DNA of 64,000 nt from Vibrio maerlii (GTDB taxonomy: Bacteria; Pseudomonadota; Gammaproteobacteria; Enterobacterales; Vibrionaceae): NCBI RefSeq assembly GCF_003415655.1, contig NZ_QRHC01000007.1, positions 245,658-309,657 of the forward strand, given 5' to 3'. The position numbers and the translations under genes were made by a program. Below, piece after piece: positions 1 through 8,133 of this stretch (position 1 is the stretch's first letter; every line of letters begins with the position of its first letter). Under the pieces are notes generated by a model, which saw nothing but the letters and a program-made list of their open reading frames with translations, was not told the origin of the DNA and made no database searches.

Positions 1-1
1 G

Positions 2-862
2 CCTCTAGGCTATGTTGGTGCAATTGGGCCAGCTTTCAGTGATCAGGGCTTTCGAGTAACAGACTTAAACTGGAAGCAGAAGATCAACGATGGCAAGGGC
101 ACGATTATTGTGGGTTGGCAAGATGTGACCAACTACGCGGATGTTTATGCACTTGCAAGCCCATGGTCAGGCTTTACTAATTTAGCATTCTCGACAGGCT
201 CGGGGGCGATGGGTCTGCCCGATGACGGCGTGTTAGCTCTATCAGCAGGTCATATGTTAGGTGAGAACTTCTATGTCGTGGGTGGCATTGCCGATGCGAA
301 TGGCAAGTCAGATGATATCTTTGATGGCTTTGATACTGCCTTTGGCAGCGATGCTTCCTACTTCACAACATTGGAGCTTGGCTGGACGGCATCACAAGAA
401 CAAATTTATACCGATAACTTCCACGTTACGCTCTGGGATTTTGGCGATGATACACGGCATAGTAACAGTTCTTCAGCTGAAGGTGGCAAGGGCGTTAACT
501 TCTCGTGGAGTCAGTTTATGACACCGCAAATAATGCCGTTTGTTCGTGGTGGCTTCTCTGAAGGGGATGTCGCTATATATGATAAGTCACTTTCAGTCGG
601 TATGGGGTACTTCGGGCTAGGAAAAGCGACTAACAACCTTGGTGTTGCTGTTAACTGGGCCGAGGTAAATGGTGATTCATTTGAAGCTGATGCGAAAGCA
701 ATTAGTGGTAACACTGAACAGTGGACTGCTGAGCTCTACTACAACATGCAGTTTGGTGATCACCTACAAGTGACGCCAGATATTCAATACATCAAAGATC
801 CTGCATTCTCTAATGAGGATAGCGCTTGGGTATTTGGTGTGAGAGCTCGAGTATTTATCTAA
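2..862 (+). CDS. Carbohydrate-selective porin, OprB-like, 5' end outside window
   Basis: The reading frame is open from base 2, so the N-terminus lies outside the window and about 286 residues are visible. They alternate short polar and aromatic stretches as in outer-membrane beta strands, with motifs such as VGWQDVTNYADVYALASPW and a C-terminal strand ending VFGVRARVFI, which fits the OprB carbohydrate porin family. The family is usually somewhat over 400 residues, so roughly a third is missing. The likely role is passive uptake of sugars across the outer membrane. The GTG at 110 is an internal codon and not the start. A strong terminator follows at 891. The family call is by pattern recognition; the substrate is unknown. 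Confidence 0.75.
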   Translation, partial: PLGYVGAIGPAFSDQGFRVTDLNWKQKINDGKGTIIVGWQDVTNYADVYALASPWSGFTNLAFSTGSGAMGLPDDGVLALSAGHMLGENFYVVGGIADANGKSDDIFDGFDTAFGSDASYFTTLELGWTASQEQIYTDNFHVTLWDFGDDTRHSNSSSAEGGKGVNFSWSQFMTPQIMPFVRGGFSEGDVAIYDKSLSVGMGYFGLGKATNNLGVAVNWAEVNGDSFEADAKAISGNTEQWTAELYYNMQFGDHLQVTPDIQYIKDPAFSNEDSAWVFGVRARVFI

Positions 863-890
863 CCCACTATTCAAATTACGAATACAGTTG

Positions 891-925
891 AAAGCGCCTT
901 CGGTCACTCCGAAGGCGCTTTCGTA
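891..925 (+). terminator. Rho-independent terminator after porin
   Basis: A perfect 13-bp stem, AAAGCGCCTTCGG (891-903) with CCGAAGGCGCTTT (909-921), encloses the 5-nt loop TCACT. The run of T is short, but the stem is strong and sits 29 nt after the porin stop codon. Confidence 0.8.
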
Positions 926-1066
926 TTAAGGGTACAGGACAATGAGATTCCATTTTGTTGCTGTCGTTAAATGGCTATTTTGAAAACAACAAATCCTTAA
1001 ACTTCACCTTAACGAAAGCAAGGAGCTAATCGAATAGGAAGGCTCCTTTTTAATTGAGGTTTAGTA

Positions 1067-1882
1067 ATGAAAAAGAATCTAATTTGTGCACTTGTTCTGA
1101 GCGGTTTAGCGACAGGCGCAATGGCGGCTGGCAATGCAGAAGACAAAGCGTTAGCAGAAAAGGCAGCAAAGGAACTTGCAAACCCAAATACCGCTTATGC
1201 GAGCTTAAACCTAAAGCTTCAATACAACGACAATTATGAGAATGGTGGCAGCAACTTTACGACCGTTTTTCAACCGACATTACCGTTTCCAATGGAAGGG
1301 GGAGACAAGATCATCTTCCGCCCAGCGGTGTCTTACGTTGACAATGACTTCCCTGGCAATGATGAGTCTGGTTTTTCTGATATCTCATTCGACCTTGCGT
1401 ACGCACCAAAGACGGAACCCGGTACGATTGCAGCTGTTGGTATGATTGCGTCGCTACCAACCGGTAGTGATGGCTTCAGTGCTGACCAGTTTGCTATTGG
1501 CCCTGAATTTTTAGTGGGCAAAGTAAGTGCCGAACGTGTGCTTGGTGCATTCCCAAATCACCTTGTGGGCGTTTCTGGCTCAGGTATTGATGAGTCGCGT
1601 ATCAACAAGACCTCTGCACAGCTGTTCTGGGTTGAAATGCTAGGTGGAGGCTGGACCGTGGGTTCGGCGCCGACGCTCTCTTATGACTGGACGAATGACC
1701 AAGCAGAAATACCGATCAACGTGAGTGTGACTAAAACAACCGTGATTGCGGGTAGACCTTGGAAGTTTGGTCTTGAAGCAAACTACTACATAGAGAAAGA
1801 TGAGAAGACTCGTCCAGATTTTATGATTGGATTCAATATTACCCCGGTGGTTGAAAACAAGCTGGCAAACTTATTTAATTAG
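1067..1882 (+). CDS. Outer-membrane beta-barrel protein, transporter-like
   Basis: A 271-residue secreted protein. It has a clear signal peptide (MKKN, then a hydrophobic core ending AMAAG) with a cleavage site near residue 20. The mature part starts with an Ala/Lys/Glu-rich helix and then becomes a series of amphipathic strands typical of an outer-membrane barrel (for example SDISFDLAYAPKTEPG and FGLEANYYIEKD). Homologues in vibrios and pseudomonads are, as I recall, often labelled 'neuromedin U' or simply 'transporter'; neither name is informative. The ribosome binding site TTGAGG lies before ATG 1067. The gene stands alone between two terminators (891 and 1927). Substrate and physiological role are unknown. 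Confidence 0.65.
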   Translation: MKKNLICALVLSGLATGAMAAGNAEDKALAEKAAKELANPNTAYASLNLKLQYNDNYENGGSNFTTVFQPTLPFPMEGGDKIIFRPAVSYVDNDFPGNDESGFSDISFDLAYAPKTEPGTIAAVGMIASLPTGSDGFSADQFAIGPEFLVGKVSAERVLGAFPNHLVGVSGSGIDESRINKTSAQLFWVEMLGGGWTVGSAPTLSYDWTNDQAEIPINVSVTKTTVIAGRPWKFGLEANYYIEKDEKTRPDFMIGFNITPVVENKLANLFN

Positions 1883-1926
1883 AAAATATGTCTTTGAATT
1901 AATAAGATTATATAAGATGGATAAAG

Positions 1927-1963
1927 AAAGGCACCTAGTTAACAAGCTAGGTGCCTTTTTTAT
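1927..1963 (+). terminator. Rho-independent terminator
   Basis: A 12-bp stem, AAAGGCACCTAG (1927-1938) with CTAGGTGCCTTT (1947-1958), has an 8-nt loop and continues into a T-rich tail. It ends the transcript of the barrel-protein gene. Confidence 0.85.
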
Positions 1964-1985
1964 ATCGAACTGACTGTTTAATTAA

Positions 1986-2003
1986 CTGGCGTAAAAAGGT
2001 AAG
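1986..2003 (+). promoter_or_regulatory. Copy A of 18-bp shared element (TGGCG...GGTAAG)
   Basis: CTGGCGTAAAAAGGTAAG is one of five copies in the window matching TGGCGYRAANWGGTAAR. It lies 64 nt before the ATG at 2067, on the same strand. The role as operator or activator site is inferred from recurrence and constant orientation relative to gene starts; I do not recognise the regulator. Confidence 0.5.
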
Positions 2004-2066
2004 AGCATGAAAAAGCATTATGACACTATCAATCTATCAACAGAAAATATATTTAAAGGTGAAATT

Positions 2067-2177
2067 ATGATCGTGTTATTTAGAGTGTGTGATGTGAATT
2101 TCTTAAGTACTTATGTCGATTTAGCGACCCACCTTCAGAGCCGACTGAGGTATGCTGAAGTCACTAGAACTAGTTAA
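2067..2177 (+). CDS. Small protein, 36 aa
   Basis: A short reading frame starting MIVLFRVCDVNF and ending EVTRTS. It has a good ribosome binding site (AAAGGTGA, 5-6 nt before ATG 2067) and is followed at once by a strong terminator at 2178. An upstream in-frame ATG at 2007 would give 56 residues, but it lies only 4 nt after the shared element (1986-2003), so the 2067 start leaves room for a promoter. The product is mildly hydrophobic at its N-terminus and basic later. I recognise no family. The evidence for a gene is the set promoter-like element, ribosome site, frame and terminator, not homology. Confidence 0.45.
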   Translation: MIVLFRVCDVNFLSTYVDLATHLQSRLRYAEVTRTS

Positions 2178-2210
2178 AAAAGAGAGAAGCCTTGGCTTCT
2201 CTCTTTTCGT
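2178..2210. terminator. Bidirectional terminator
   Basis: A 14-bp stem, AAAAGAGAGAAGCC (2178-2191) with GGCTTCTCTCTTTT (2194-2207), has a tiny loop. It is A-rich on one side and T-rich on the other, so it can end both the + strand small gene and the - strand gene that stops at 2230. Confidence 0.8.
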
Positions 2211-2229
2211 TTAGTTCCCAGTTTAAAGC

Positions 2230-2364
2230 TTAGTAGTATTCGTAAACTCTTACTTCCCAGCCATAAGACAAGTACTCTTCACGCAGTACTCTTGCTACGT
2301 CCTTGGTTACTACCATAGTTTGGCTAAAGCCGATTTCTTGAATTTTGTATTCAATGGTTCTCAT
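2230..2364 (-). CDS. Small conserved-looking protein, 44 aa
   Basis: The product starts MRTIEYKIQEIGFSQTMVV and ends WEVRVYEYY. A longer frame extends to 2412, but the ATG at 2364 has an excellent ribosome site (AGAGGTAA, about 5 nt upstream), so the 16 extra residues are rejected. The composition is charged and soluble, with predicted strand-helix-strand character and an aromatic C-terminus. There is no signal peptide or membrane segment. The shared element copy C lies 74 nt upstream on the same strand. It shares a divergent control region with the PAS-GGDEF gene. Function unknown. Confidence 0.6.
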   Translation of the reverse strand: MRTIEYKIQEIGFSQTMVVTKDVARVLREEYLSYGWEVRVYEYY

Positions 2365-2437
2365 ATCATTACCTCTTGATATTATTAGTTGGATTGATAA
2401 TTCCGATATCAATAGTAATGAAAGAGGTTGTTTGATA

Positions 2438-2455
2438 TTTACCAGTTTGCGCCAC
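2438..2455 (-). promoter_or_regulatory. Copy C of 18-bp shared element
   Basis: On the - strand it reads GTGGCGCAAACTGGTAAA and points to the 44-aa gene whose ATG is 74 nt downstream. The invariant TGGCG, AA and GGTAA blocks are all present. Function inferred from recurrence only. Confidence 0.5.
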
Positions 2456-2495
2456 AGGTCTCAGTTCATAGTTGGAATTTTATAAATAAATCTAT

Positions 2496-2513
2496 CTGGC
2501 GTGAAATGGTAAG
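2496..2513 (+). promoter_or_regulatory. Copy B of 18-bp shared element
   Basis: CTGGCGTGAAATGGTAAG precedes the PAS-GGDEF gene. It lies 66 nt before the ATG at 2579 and only 15 nt before the most upstream ATG at 2528. Together with copy C, it makes the 2365-2578 interval a divergent control region. Confidence 0.5.
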
Positions 2514-2578
2514 TGAAGACAGATTAAATGATTATCATGGTAAGTCGATTTTTATTATATAAGTCAGTCATATTGTTT

Positions 2579-3646
2579 ATGCAGAGAATTATTAGAGAAA
2601 AAAATGTAAGAATGTTGAAGTATATTCTTACCATGATGATGATTACGGCTTTCGGCATCATGACTTATTTGCATGAATACCAAAACATTATGATGATCTT
2701 CTTTGTACTTTCGACGGTTTATTTTGTTCAGGTTGTTCTTAAGTATGAATCAAATACATTTCGAGACCAATTGACAGAAGCCGCTATTAATGGTGTCGCT
2801 GGTGTGGTGATCACTGATTCACAGTGGCGCATACAGAAGGTGAACTTGGAATTCAGCCGTCTAACAGGAAGAGTCGAGAGTGACGTTCGTGGTCGTTCGG
2901 TGTTTGATTTTAGTCTCGCTATCGATCCAGAACGTTTGATTGAGATACGGTCAGTGATCAAATCAAGAGGTTACTGGCGTGGTGAAATTGATGGAGTAAG
3001 CAAGCAAGGCGGTGACTATACAGTACTCGTTCGTGTACAGGTGTTACGCAATATCGCCGGCAAAAAAGTCAATTATGTCGCGACGTTCCATGACATCACC
3101 AAGCGAAAGCAGTTAGAGAACAAGCTTATTGAATTGAGTGAAAAAGATAGCATGACAGGTTTATTAAATCGCCGTAAGTTTGATGAGGAGCTACAACTAA
3201 CATCTCAACTCGTTAATCGCTATGCTGATATGCAGACTTCGCTGGTACTCATCGATATTGATCACTTCAAGTCAATTAACGACCAGTATGGTCATGAAGA
3301 GGGTGACCGAGTTATTAAGTCGGTAGCGGCATACCTTAAGGACAGCTGTCGTACGACCGATCGAATCTATCGTGTTGGCGGCGAGGAGTTTGCTGTGATG
3401 ATGCCGTACACTGAGGCAGAATCCGCTCGCAAAACGATTGAACGACTTAAGGAACAATTTAAGTCATTGAACCAATCATTTGCTGTGACATTCAGCGCCG
3501 GAATCTCAGAAGTTGGGCGACAAGCCGTTCAATCTTACAGAGAGGCTGACGTCGCTCTTTATCAAGCAAAAGGGGATGGGAGAGATCGCGTCTGTTGTTT
3601 TGAATCTAATGTTATTCCTGTATTCGAAAAGCTGTATGCCGTATAA
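2579..3646 (+). CDS. Membrane PAS-GGDEF diguanylate cyclase
   Basis: Makes cyclic di-GMP from two GTP at the inner membrane. Two hydrophobic segments at the N-terminus (YILTMMMITAFGIMTYL; IMMIFFVLSTVYFVQVVL) are followed by one PAS domain (about 70-185, with FHDITKRKQ at its end) and a GGDEF domain. The active-site signature is GGEEF at residue 267. An RTTD sequence lies exactly five residues before it, which is the RxxD inhibitory site, so product feedback is expected. Frame is open from ATG 2528, but no good ribosome site is seen there. I chose ATG 2579 because its distance from the shared element matches the other copies; ATG 2612 is also possible and keeps both membrane segments. It is the only large gene linked to that element. 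Confidence 0.85.
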   Translation: MQRIIREKNVRMLKYILTMMMITAFGIMTYLHEYQNIMMIFFVLSTVYFVQVVLKYESNTFRDQLTEAAINGVAGVVITDSQWRIQKVNLEFSRLTGRVESDVRGRSVFDFSLAIDPERLIEIRSVIKSRGYWRGEIDGVSKQGGDYTVLVRVQVLRNIAGKKVNYVATFHDITKRKQLENKLIELSEKDSMTGLLNRRKFDEELQLTSQLVNRYADMQTSLVLIDIDHFKSINDQYGHEEGDRVIKSVAAYLKDSCRTTDRIYRVGGEEFAVMMPYTEAESARKTIERLKEQFKSLNQSFAVTFSAGISEVGRQAVQSYREADVALYQAKGDGRDRVCCFESNVIPVFEKLYAV

Positions 3647-3655
3647 AACGTTATG

Positions 3656-4660
3656 TTATTGAAGTCCCATAATGGATTTTCGATAGATTTTTGGCGTTAA
3701 TCCTGTAATGCGCTTGAACGCTCGCGAGAAGTGAGAGATGTTGTTGTAGCCCAGTTGGTTTGCTATGTGGGTCAATGAGTGGCCTTGCTCCATCAAGTCA
3801 CAAGAGACTGAAAGGGTGATGCTCTCTTTTATTTGTCTAAAGCTCGTTTTATCTTCCTTAAGCTTGCGTTGTAGAGTTCGGGTCGACATGTTGAGGATCT
3901 CTGCAGAGTCTTCCAGCGTGAGATCTTGTTCCAGTGAATAAGGAAGCAGGGCGGTAAATACGCTATCGGTAAAACTGCTGTGCCAGTCCACAAGTGGCTC
4001 TTTAAACTTGGTGTCATCCGCTGTGATATGAATCGGTCTTTGGAGGATCTCATCTTCAATATAAAACGCCGTCTTTTCTTGAGATATGAAGAATTGAGTC
4101 TTGCTAGGAAACGCTGAGCGGAAGATGTCGGTATCAGGCCAACGAAGTTTCACTTGCTTGGGGGCCCAATCCTGATTGGAGAGAGTACTGATCATCTCGA
4201 TCATATAGAGCACCGAGAAAAATTCGCTCCACATAAAGTGATTGGACTCTTCAAACTTTGCAGCTCTGCAAAGCCAAGAACGACCATGTTCACGTTCGAA
4301 GGTGATATAGCTGCCCGGAGAGTTTTGAGTAAAAACCTGGTTACAGAGTTTCAGGGCTTCTTCAATGGTCTCGCACGCAGCAAAGCTGCCTAATACGTCC
4401 GGTAGAAATCTCTGTCTAATGGCCAAACGCATCAGTTCAGCAAATTTGTTTTCTCCCACTTGAGTTGAGATAAGAAAGAGAAGTCGCTTTACAGGTTCGG
4501 TCGGTACGTGGTCACTTTTGGATTGTAGGAGATCGGCTGGCAATCCAGATTCTTCGAGCAACTTTTGAATGTCGATATTGAACTCGGCAAAAACCTCAAT
4601 AAACACTTTGGTGTAGCTTGTTTTGAACATCGCTAGTGGAACATTAGGATCGGCGCTCAT
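3656..4660 (-). CDS. AraC-family regulator with arabinose-binding-type N-terminal domain
   Basis: A 334-residue transcription factor. The N-terminal two thirds match the OruR/ArgR-like 'Arabinose_bd' class seen in AraC proteins of proteobacteria. The C-terminus carries the two helix-turn-helix motifs (LEDSAEILNMSTRTLQRKL; SLTHIANQLGYNNISHFSRA) and the usual FKRITGLTPKIYRK tail. It is divergent from the HlyD/DUF2955 export pair across the 4661-4856 interval, so it is the obvious candidate to control that operon. Inducer unknown. The stop lies 10 nt from the end of the convergent GGDEF gene, without an obvious terminator between. Confidence 0.85.
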   Translation of the reverse strand: MSADPNVPLAMFKTSYTKVFIEVFAEFNIDIQKLLEESGLPADLLQSKSDHVPTEPVKRLLFLISTQVGENKFAELMRLAIRQRFLPDVLGSFAACETIEEALKLCNQVFTQNSPGSYITFEREHGRSWLCRAAKFEESNHFMWSEFFSVLYMIEMISTLSNQDWAPKQVKLRWPDTDIFRSAFPSKTQFFISQEKTAFYIEDEILQRPIHITADDTKFKEPLVDWHSSFTDSVFTALLPYSLEQDLTLEDSAEILNMSTRTLQRKLKEDKTSFRQIKESITLSVSCDLMEQGHSLTHIANQLGYNNISHFSRAFKRITGLTPKIYRKSIMGLQ

Positions 4661-4856
4661 TGCTTGTTTATCTCATACCTATGTTTGTCAGACTCTTTCA
4701 GCATAGCCCAGCGAAACTGGGATTGGAGAGTTTTCAATTGGAATTTGTGAGGGTGATGCGATTAAGTTGTTATAATTTAAGAAAATAATTTCACATATTC
4801 TCGATTTACCCACTATAAATTAATAGGAGAATTTGTTTTTGTGAGGAAAGGATTTC

Positions 4857-5999
4857 ATGTCAGAGAAAGAAAGCGCGTCAGTGGAAGAGTTAGAGTCGCC
4901 AAAAGAAGAGGCGACTCAGGAAAAAGTTGAGGCGAATAAACCAGATAAAATTAGAAAGCTCACCAATTACTTGCTAGGTATTGTGGCTTTCATGCTTATC
5001 TTTAGCATCATTTCTGACCGAATTATCCCATCTACTGATAACGCACGTGTTAAGGGGTATGTGGTGCCAGTTAAGCCTCAGGTTTCTGGGCAGGTGCTTG
5101 ATATCCAGGTTCAACCGAACCAGCCCGTTAAGCAAGGTGATGTTCTCGTAAAACTTAACCCTGTTGATTATCAGATTGCAGTGGCTCAAGCCGAACAAAA
5201 CTTAGAAGTTGCGGGTCAAAATGTGGGTGCTCAAACAGCGAATATATCTTCTGCTCAAGCACGTTTAACTAGCGCGAACGTTGAGAGGGAAGCTGTTGAA
5301 TTGCAGACTAACCGCATTTTAGCAATGGCTGAACGAGGCGTCGTATCTAAATCTGATGCTGACCAAGCCCGAGCAAGTTTGGCTACGGCGCGAGCGAACG
5401 TACTGAACGCACAAGCTGATTTAGAAAAAGCGAAACAGCAATTGGGTGGCGATGGAGAAGAGAACAGCCAAATTAAGGCCGCACTGTTAGCGCTTGAGCA
5501 AGCCCAGCTCAACTTAGAAAGAACAGTGATTACTGCACCAACCGATGGTGGTGTATCAAATTTCAGTTTATCTGAGGGCTTTTATGCTTCAGCGGGTCAA
5601 CCTTTGATGACTTTCGTTTCTACAGAAAGTATCTGGATCGAAGCCTATTTCCGTGAAAATAGCTTGGGCAATGTGGAAGCGGGTGATGTCGTTGAAGTAG
5701 CATTAGATTTTGCGCCAGGAAAAGTGTTGAAAGGTCGAGTCACCAGTGTTGATTGGGGGGTTGATTGGGGACAAAACGATCAAGCGGGCAAGTTAGCACA
5801 AGCGAGTACTCAAACCGGTTGGTTACGTCAAACTCAAATGCTGCCAATTTCAATTGAGTTTGACCATCAAGAAGCTTCCGGTTTGCTTCGTATTGGTGGT
5901 CAAGCAGATGTTATTGTTTATGCGGGCGATAATGTCGTCTTCAATACCATCGGAAAGCTTTGGATTCGCTTTGTGAGCTTTATGTCTTATGTCCGATAG
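4857..5999 (+). CDS. HlyD/EmrA-type membrane fusion protein
   Basis: A periplasmic adaptor of a drug or small-molecule export pump, 380 residues. It has an acidic cytoplasmic N-terminus, one membrane anchor (LTNYLLGIVAFMLIFSII, about 40-57), a biotinyl-lipoyl-like half (VVPVKPQVSGQVLDIQV), a long Ala/Gln-rich coiled hairpin (about 105-220), the second lipoyl half (RTVITAPTDGGVSNFSLSEG) and a beta-barrel domain. Ribosome site AAAGG before ATG 4857. The next gene overlaps its end by 11 nt, so the two are translationally coupled. An AraC regulator is divergent upstream. The partner is a DUF2955 membrane protein, not an MFS or RND pump. Confidence 0.85.
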   Translation: MSEKESASVEELESPKEEATQEKVEANKPDKIRKLTNYLLGIVAFMLIFSIISDRIIPSTDNARVKGYVVPVKPQVSGQVLDIQVQPNQPVKQGDVLVKLNPVDYQIAVAQAEQNLEVAGQNVGAQTANISSAQARLTSANVEREAVELQTNRILAMAERGVVSKSDADQARASLATARANVLNAQADLEKAKQQLGGDGEENSQIKAALLALEQAQLNLERTVITAPTDGGVSNFSLSEGFYASAGQPLMTFVSTESIWIEAYFRENSLGNVEAGDVVEVALDFAPGKVLKGRVTSVDWGVDWGQNDQAGKLAQASTQTGWLRQTQMLPISIEFDHQEASGLLRIGGQADVIVYAGDNVVFNTIGKLWIRFVSFMSYVR

Positions 6000-7011
6000 T
6001 ATCGTGATCAATCAAGCCATCGAGAGCAAGATACTCCGTTACACCGTTGGGGTTGGCTTAGCGGTGTTTCTTGCGGCTTGGATAGATTGGCCGCTGGCAT
6101 TTGTCGCTCCTGTTTTTACCGCGAAATTTCTGTTAGACAAACCGAACCTAAGTAAAGAAACCATTTACGAGCTAATGATCGCCATGGTGGTCACTATGTT
6201 GTTGGGTTTGTTCCTGTCGACAGGGATTACTCATTATCCTATTCCGCTCTTGGTAATGGTTGGGCTAATGATGATGTGGGGCTACTATCTATTTACCGAC
6301 CCCAAATGGAACCTATTTGCTACTGTATTGATCATTGCAATCTTGATGTTGCCATTTATGGCGATTTCAAACCCAGGTATGTCTGTTTTATTAGCGTCAG
6401 GTTTAGCCAGCTCAGGCATCGTTGCAATCGTCATTTTTGCATTAGTTCATATCTACATTCCTGAGAAAGAGAGTAAGTTCAGTGGTTTTGCTCCATCACC
6501 ACTGACGAAAGGTCAGCGTTGGTATGCCTCAATAAGAGCCATGTTGATTTCATTTCCCGTCGTGTGTTTTTTCTTTATCTTCCAGATCTCTGAAGCGTTA
6601 TTGACCATGATGTTTATCGCTTTGTTATCGTTGATGATAACTAGTGAAAAGTCAGTAAAGTTGAGTGCATTTTTGGTCATCAGTAACTCTATTGGTGGCG
6701 CGATGGCCATTGTGGTGTTTTCTGTTTTGGGACTTGTTCCGAATATCCTGTTCTACACTCTGTTCATATCTTTACTTGCTTTGTATATGGGCAAGAAGAT
6801 TTATACTGAACCTAATAAGGCACCAATATTTGCCACAGCATTCAGCACCATATTGGTATTACTAGGTAGCACGTTGATGAGTTCAGGGGATATTGCTGGC
6901 AACATGTGGATTCGAATCATTCAACTCGTGGTGATAGGTATATACATGATAATCGCGTCTTACTTTTTGGAAACTAGGCGTTGGAGCTTCTTGAAAAAAC
7001 AGTCACTTTAA
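5989..7011 (+). CDS. DUF2955 integral membrane protein (FUSC-like pump partner)
   Basis: A 340-residue protein with about ten hydrophobic segments in two clusters (about 17-160 and 185-335) separated by a polar linker (PEKESKFSGFAPSPLTKGQRW). This two-block layout is that of DUF2955/FUSC-like proteins related to aromatic-acid exporters (AaeB type). It overlaps the HlyD gene by 11 nt, and the two probably form one export complex. Exported compound unknown. The family name is from recognition of layout and neighbour; it could not be confirmed by search. Confidence 0.7.
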   Translation: MSDSIVINQAIESKILRYTVGVGLAVFLAAWIDWPLAFVAPVFTAKFLLDKPNLSKETIYELMIAMVVTMLLGLFLSTGITHYPIPLLVMVGLMMMWGYYLFTDPKWNLFATVLIIAILMLPFMAISNPGMSVLLASGLASSGIVAIVIFALVHIYIPEKESKFSGFAPSPLTKGQRWYASIRAMLISFPVVCFFFIFQISEALLTMMFIALLSLMITSEKSVKLSAFLVISNSIGGAMAIVVFSVLGLVPNILFYTLFISLLALYMGKKIYTEPNKAPIFATAFSTILVLLGSTLMSSGDIAGNMWIRIIQLVVIGIYMIIASYFLETRRWSFLKKQSL

Positions 7012-7066
7012 CAAGATCTATTAAGTCAACAGACCTAGTTAATAAACGATCGAACAAGGAATAGTT

Positions 7067-8131
7067 ATGAAGATCGACGCTCAATTCTCTCATCACGCTA
7101 TCGATGCATTCATAAAGATAGCGGCGATATCCATATTAGTGATGTGGTGCTTTTCAATCCTACGTCCTTTCATATTACTGATTGTTTGGGCTGGGATTAT
7201 CGCTACCGCTCTCTATCCTGTGGTTGGATGGCTGAACAATAAATTTTCTATCTCCAAGTCCAAAGCGAGTGGCTTGATTTCTTTTGTTGGTGTTTTGCTG
7301 CTTTTGGTTCCACTGATTTTGCTATCAACCGGCATTTATACCAGTACATCAGATCTCGTGGCCGAGTATCAAAGTGGCACTTTAAGTATCCCTAAACCAG
7401 ACGCGTCTATTCAGGATTGGCCGCTGATTGGTGAAAAAGCCTATGCGGCCTTTTCACTTGCTGCTTCTAACCTTGAGTTGGCTCTGACTAAGTACGGCGA
7501 AGAGATCAAAGCTATTTTGTCTAAAATGGCATCAATATTGGGTTCTCTAGGTGGTGGTTTCGTCCAGTTTATTATCTCTACTATCATTGCTGGCGTGTTC
7601 ATGTCTAACGCGGACAAGTGCGAAAGAGCTTTTATTCTCGTGGCGACCCGTTTAACCGGGCCGAAAGGTGAGGAACTTACACAGCTTTCCAAAACAACAG
7701 TGCGCAGTGTGGTTCAAGGGGTGATCGGTGTTGCGGTTATTCAATCAACCGCAGCCGCACTAGGATTGGTTCTGGCGGGTGTTCCAGCAGCAGGCCTTTG
7801 GGCTCTTGCTGTGTTATTGGTAGCGATTGTCCAGTTACCTCCGATTCTTGCCTTGCTGCCTGCAATCATCTACCTGTTCAGTGTGGATACGACGACAACA
7901 GCGGTTATTTTTCTCGTTTGGTCGCTTTTGGTTAGCGGTAGTGATGCTTTCCTGAAACCAATCCTGCTAAGTCGCGGCTCAGATATTCCAATGTTGGTTA
8001 TCTTGCTTGGGGCATTAGGTGGTATGGCAATGTCAGGTATTGTCGGTTTGTTTGTTGGGGCTGTGATTCTGAGTTTGACCTATAAATTGTTTGTTGCGTG
8101 GTTGGACTCTGAGGTTCGAACAGAGGGTTAG
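7067..8131 (+). CDS. AI-2E/PerM-family permease
   Basis: A 354-residue membrane protein of the AI-2E transporter superfamily (YdiK/TqsA/PerM type). Two membrane segments lie near the N-terminus (AAISILVMWCFSILRPFILL; LISFVGVLLLLVPLILL). A soluble insert of about 80 residues follows, and then a C-terminal membrane block with the typical VVQGVIGVAVIQSTAAALG and GVPAAGLWALAVLLVAIVQLP stretches. It lies 55 nt after the DUF2955 gene on the same strand and 2 nt before the channel gene, so all four may be co-transcribed. Members export autoinducer-2 or indole, or act as ion antiporters; the substrate here cannot be read from sequence. Confidence 0.8.
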   Translation: MKIDAQFSHHAIDAFIKIAAISILVMWCFSILRPFILLIVWAGIIATALYPVVGWLNNKFSISKSKASGLISFVGVLLLLVPLILLSTGIYTSTSDLVAEYQSGTLSIPKPDASIQDWPLIGEKAYAAFSLAASNLELALTKYGEEIKAILSKMASILGSLGGGFVQFIISTIIAGVFMSNADKCERAFILVATRLTGPKGEELTQLSKTTVRSVVQGVIGVAVIQSTAAALGLVLAGVPAAGLWALAVLLVAIVQLPPILALLPAIIYLFSVDTTTTAVIFLVWSLLVSGSDAFLKPILLSRGSDIPMLVILLGALGGMAMSGIVGLFVGAVILSLTYKLFVAWLDSEVRTEG

Positions 8132-8133
8132 CA

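Noticed and set aside
2007..2177. Longer 56-aa version of the small protein at 2067
   Set aside because: Its ATG lies 4 nt after the shared element, leaving no leader or separate promoter; the internal ATG has a better ribosome site.
4707..4721. CCCAG/CTGGG hairpin between araC-type and hlyD-type genes
   Set aside because: Only five pairs and no T-run; it could be an operator half but I cannot support it.
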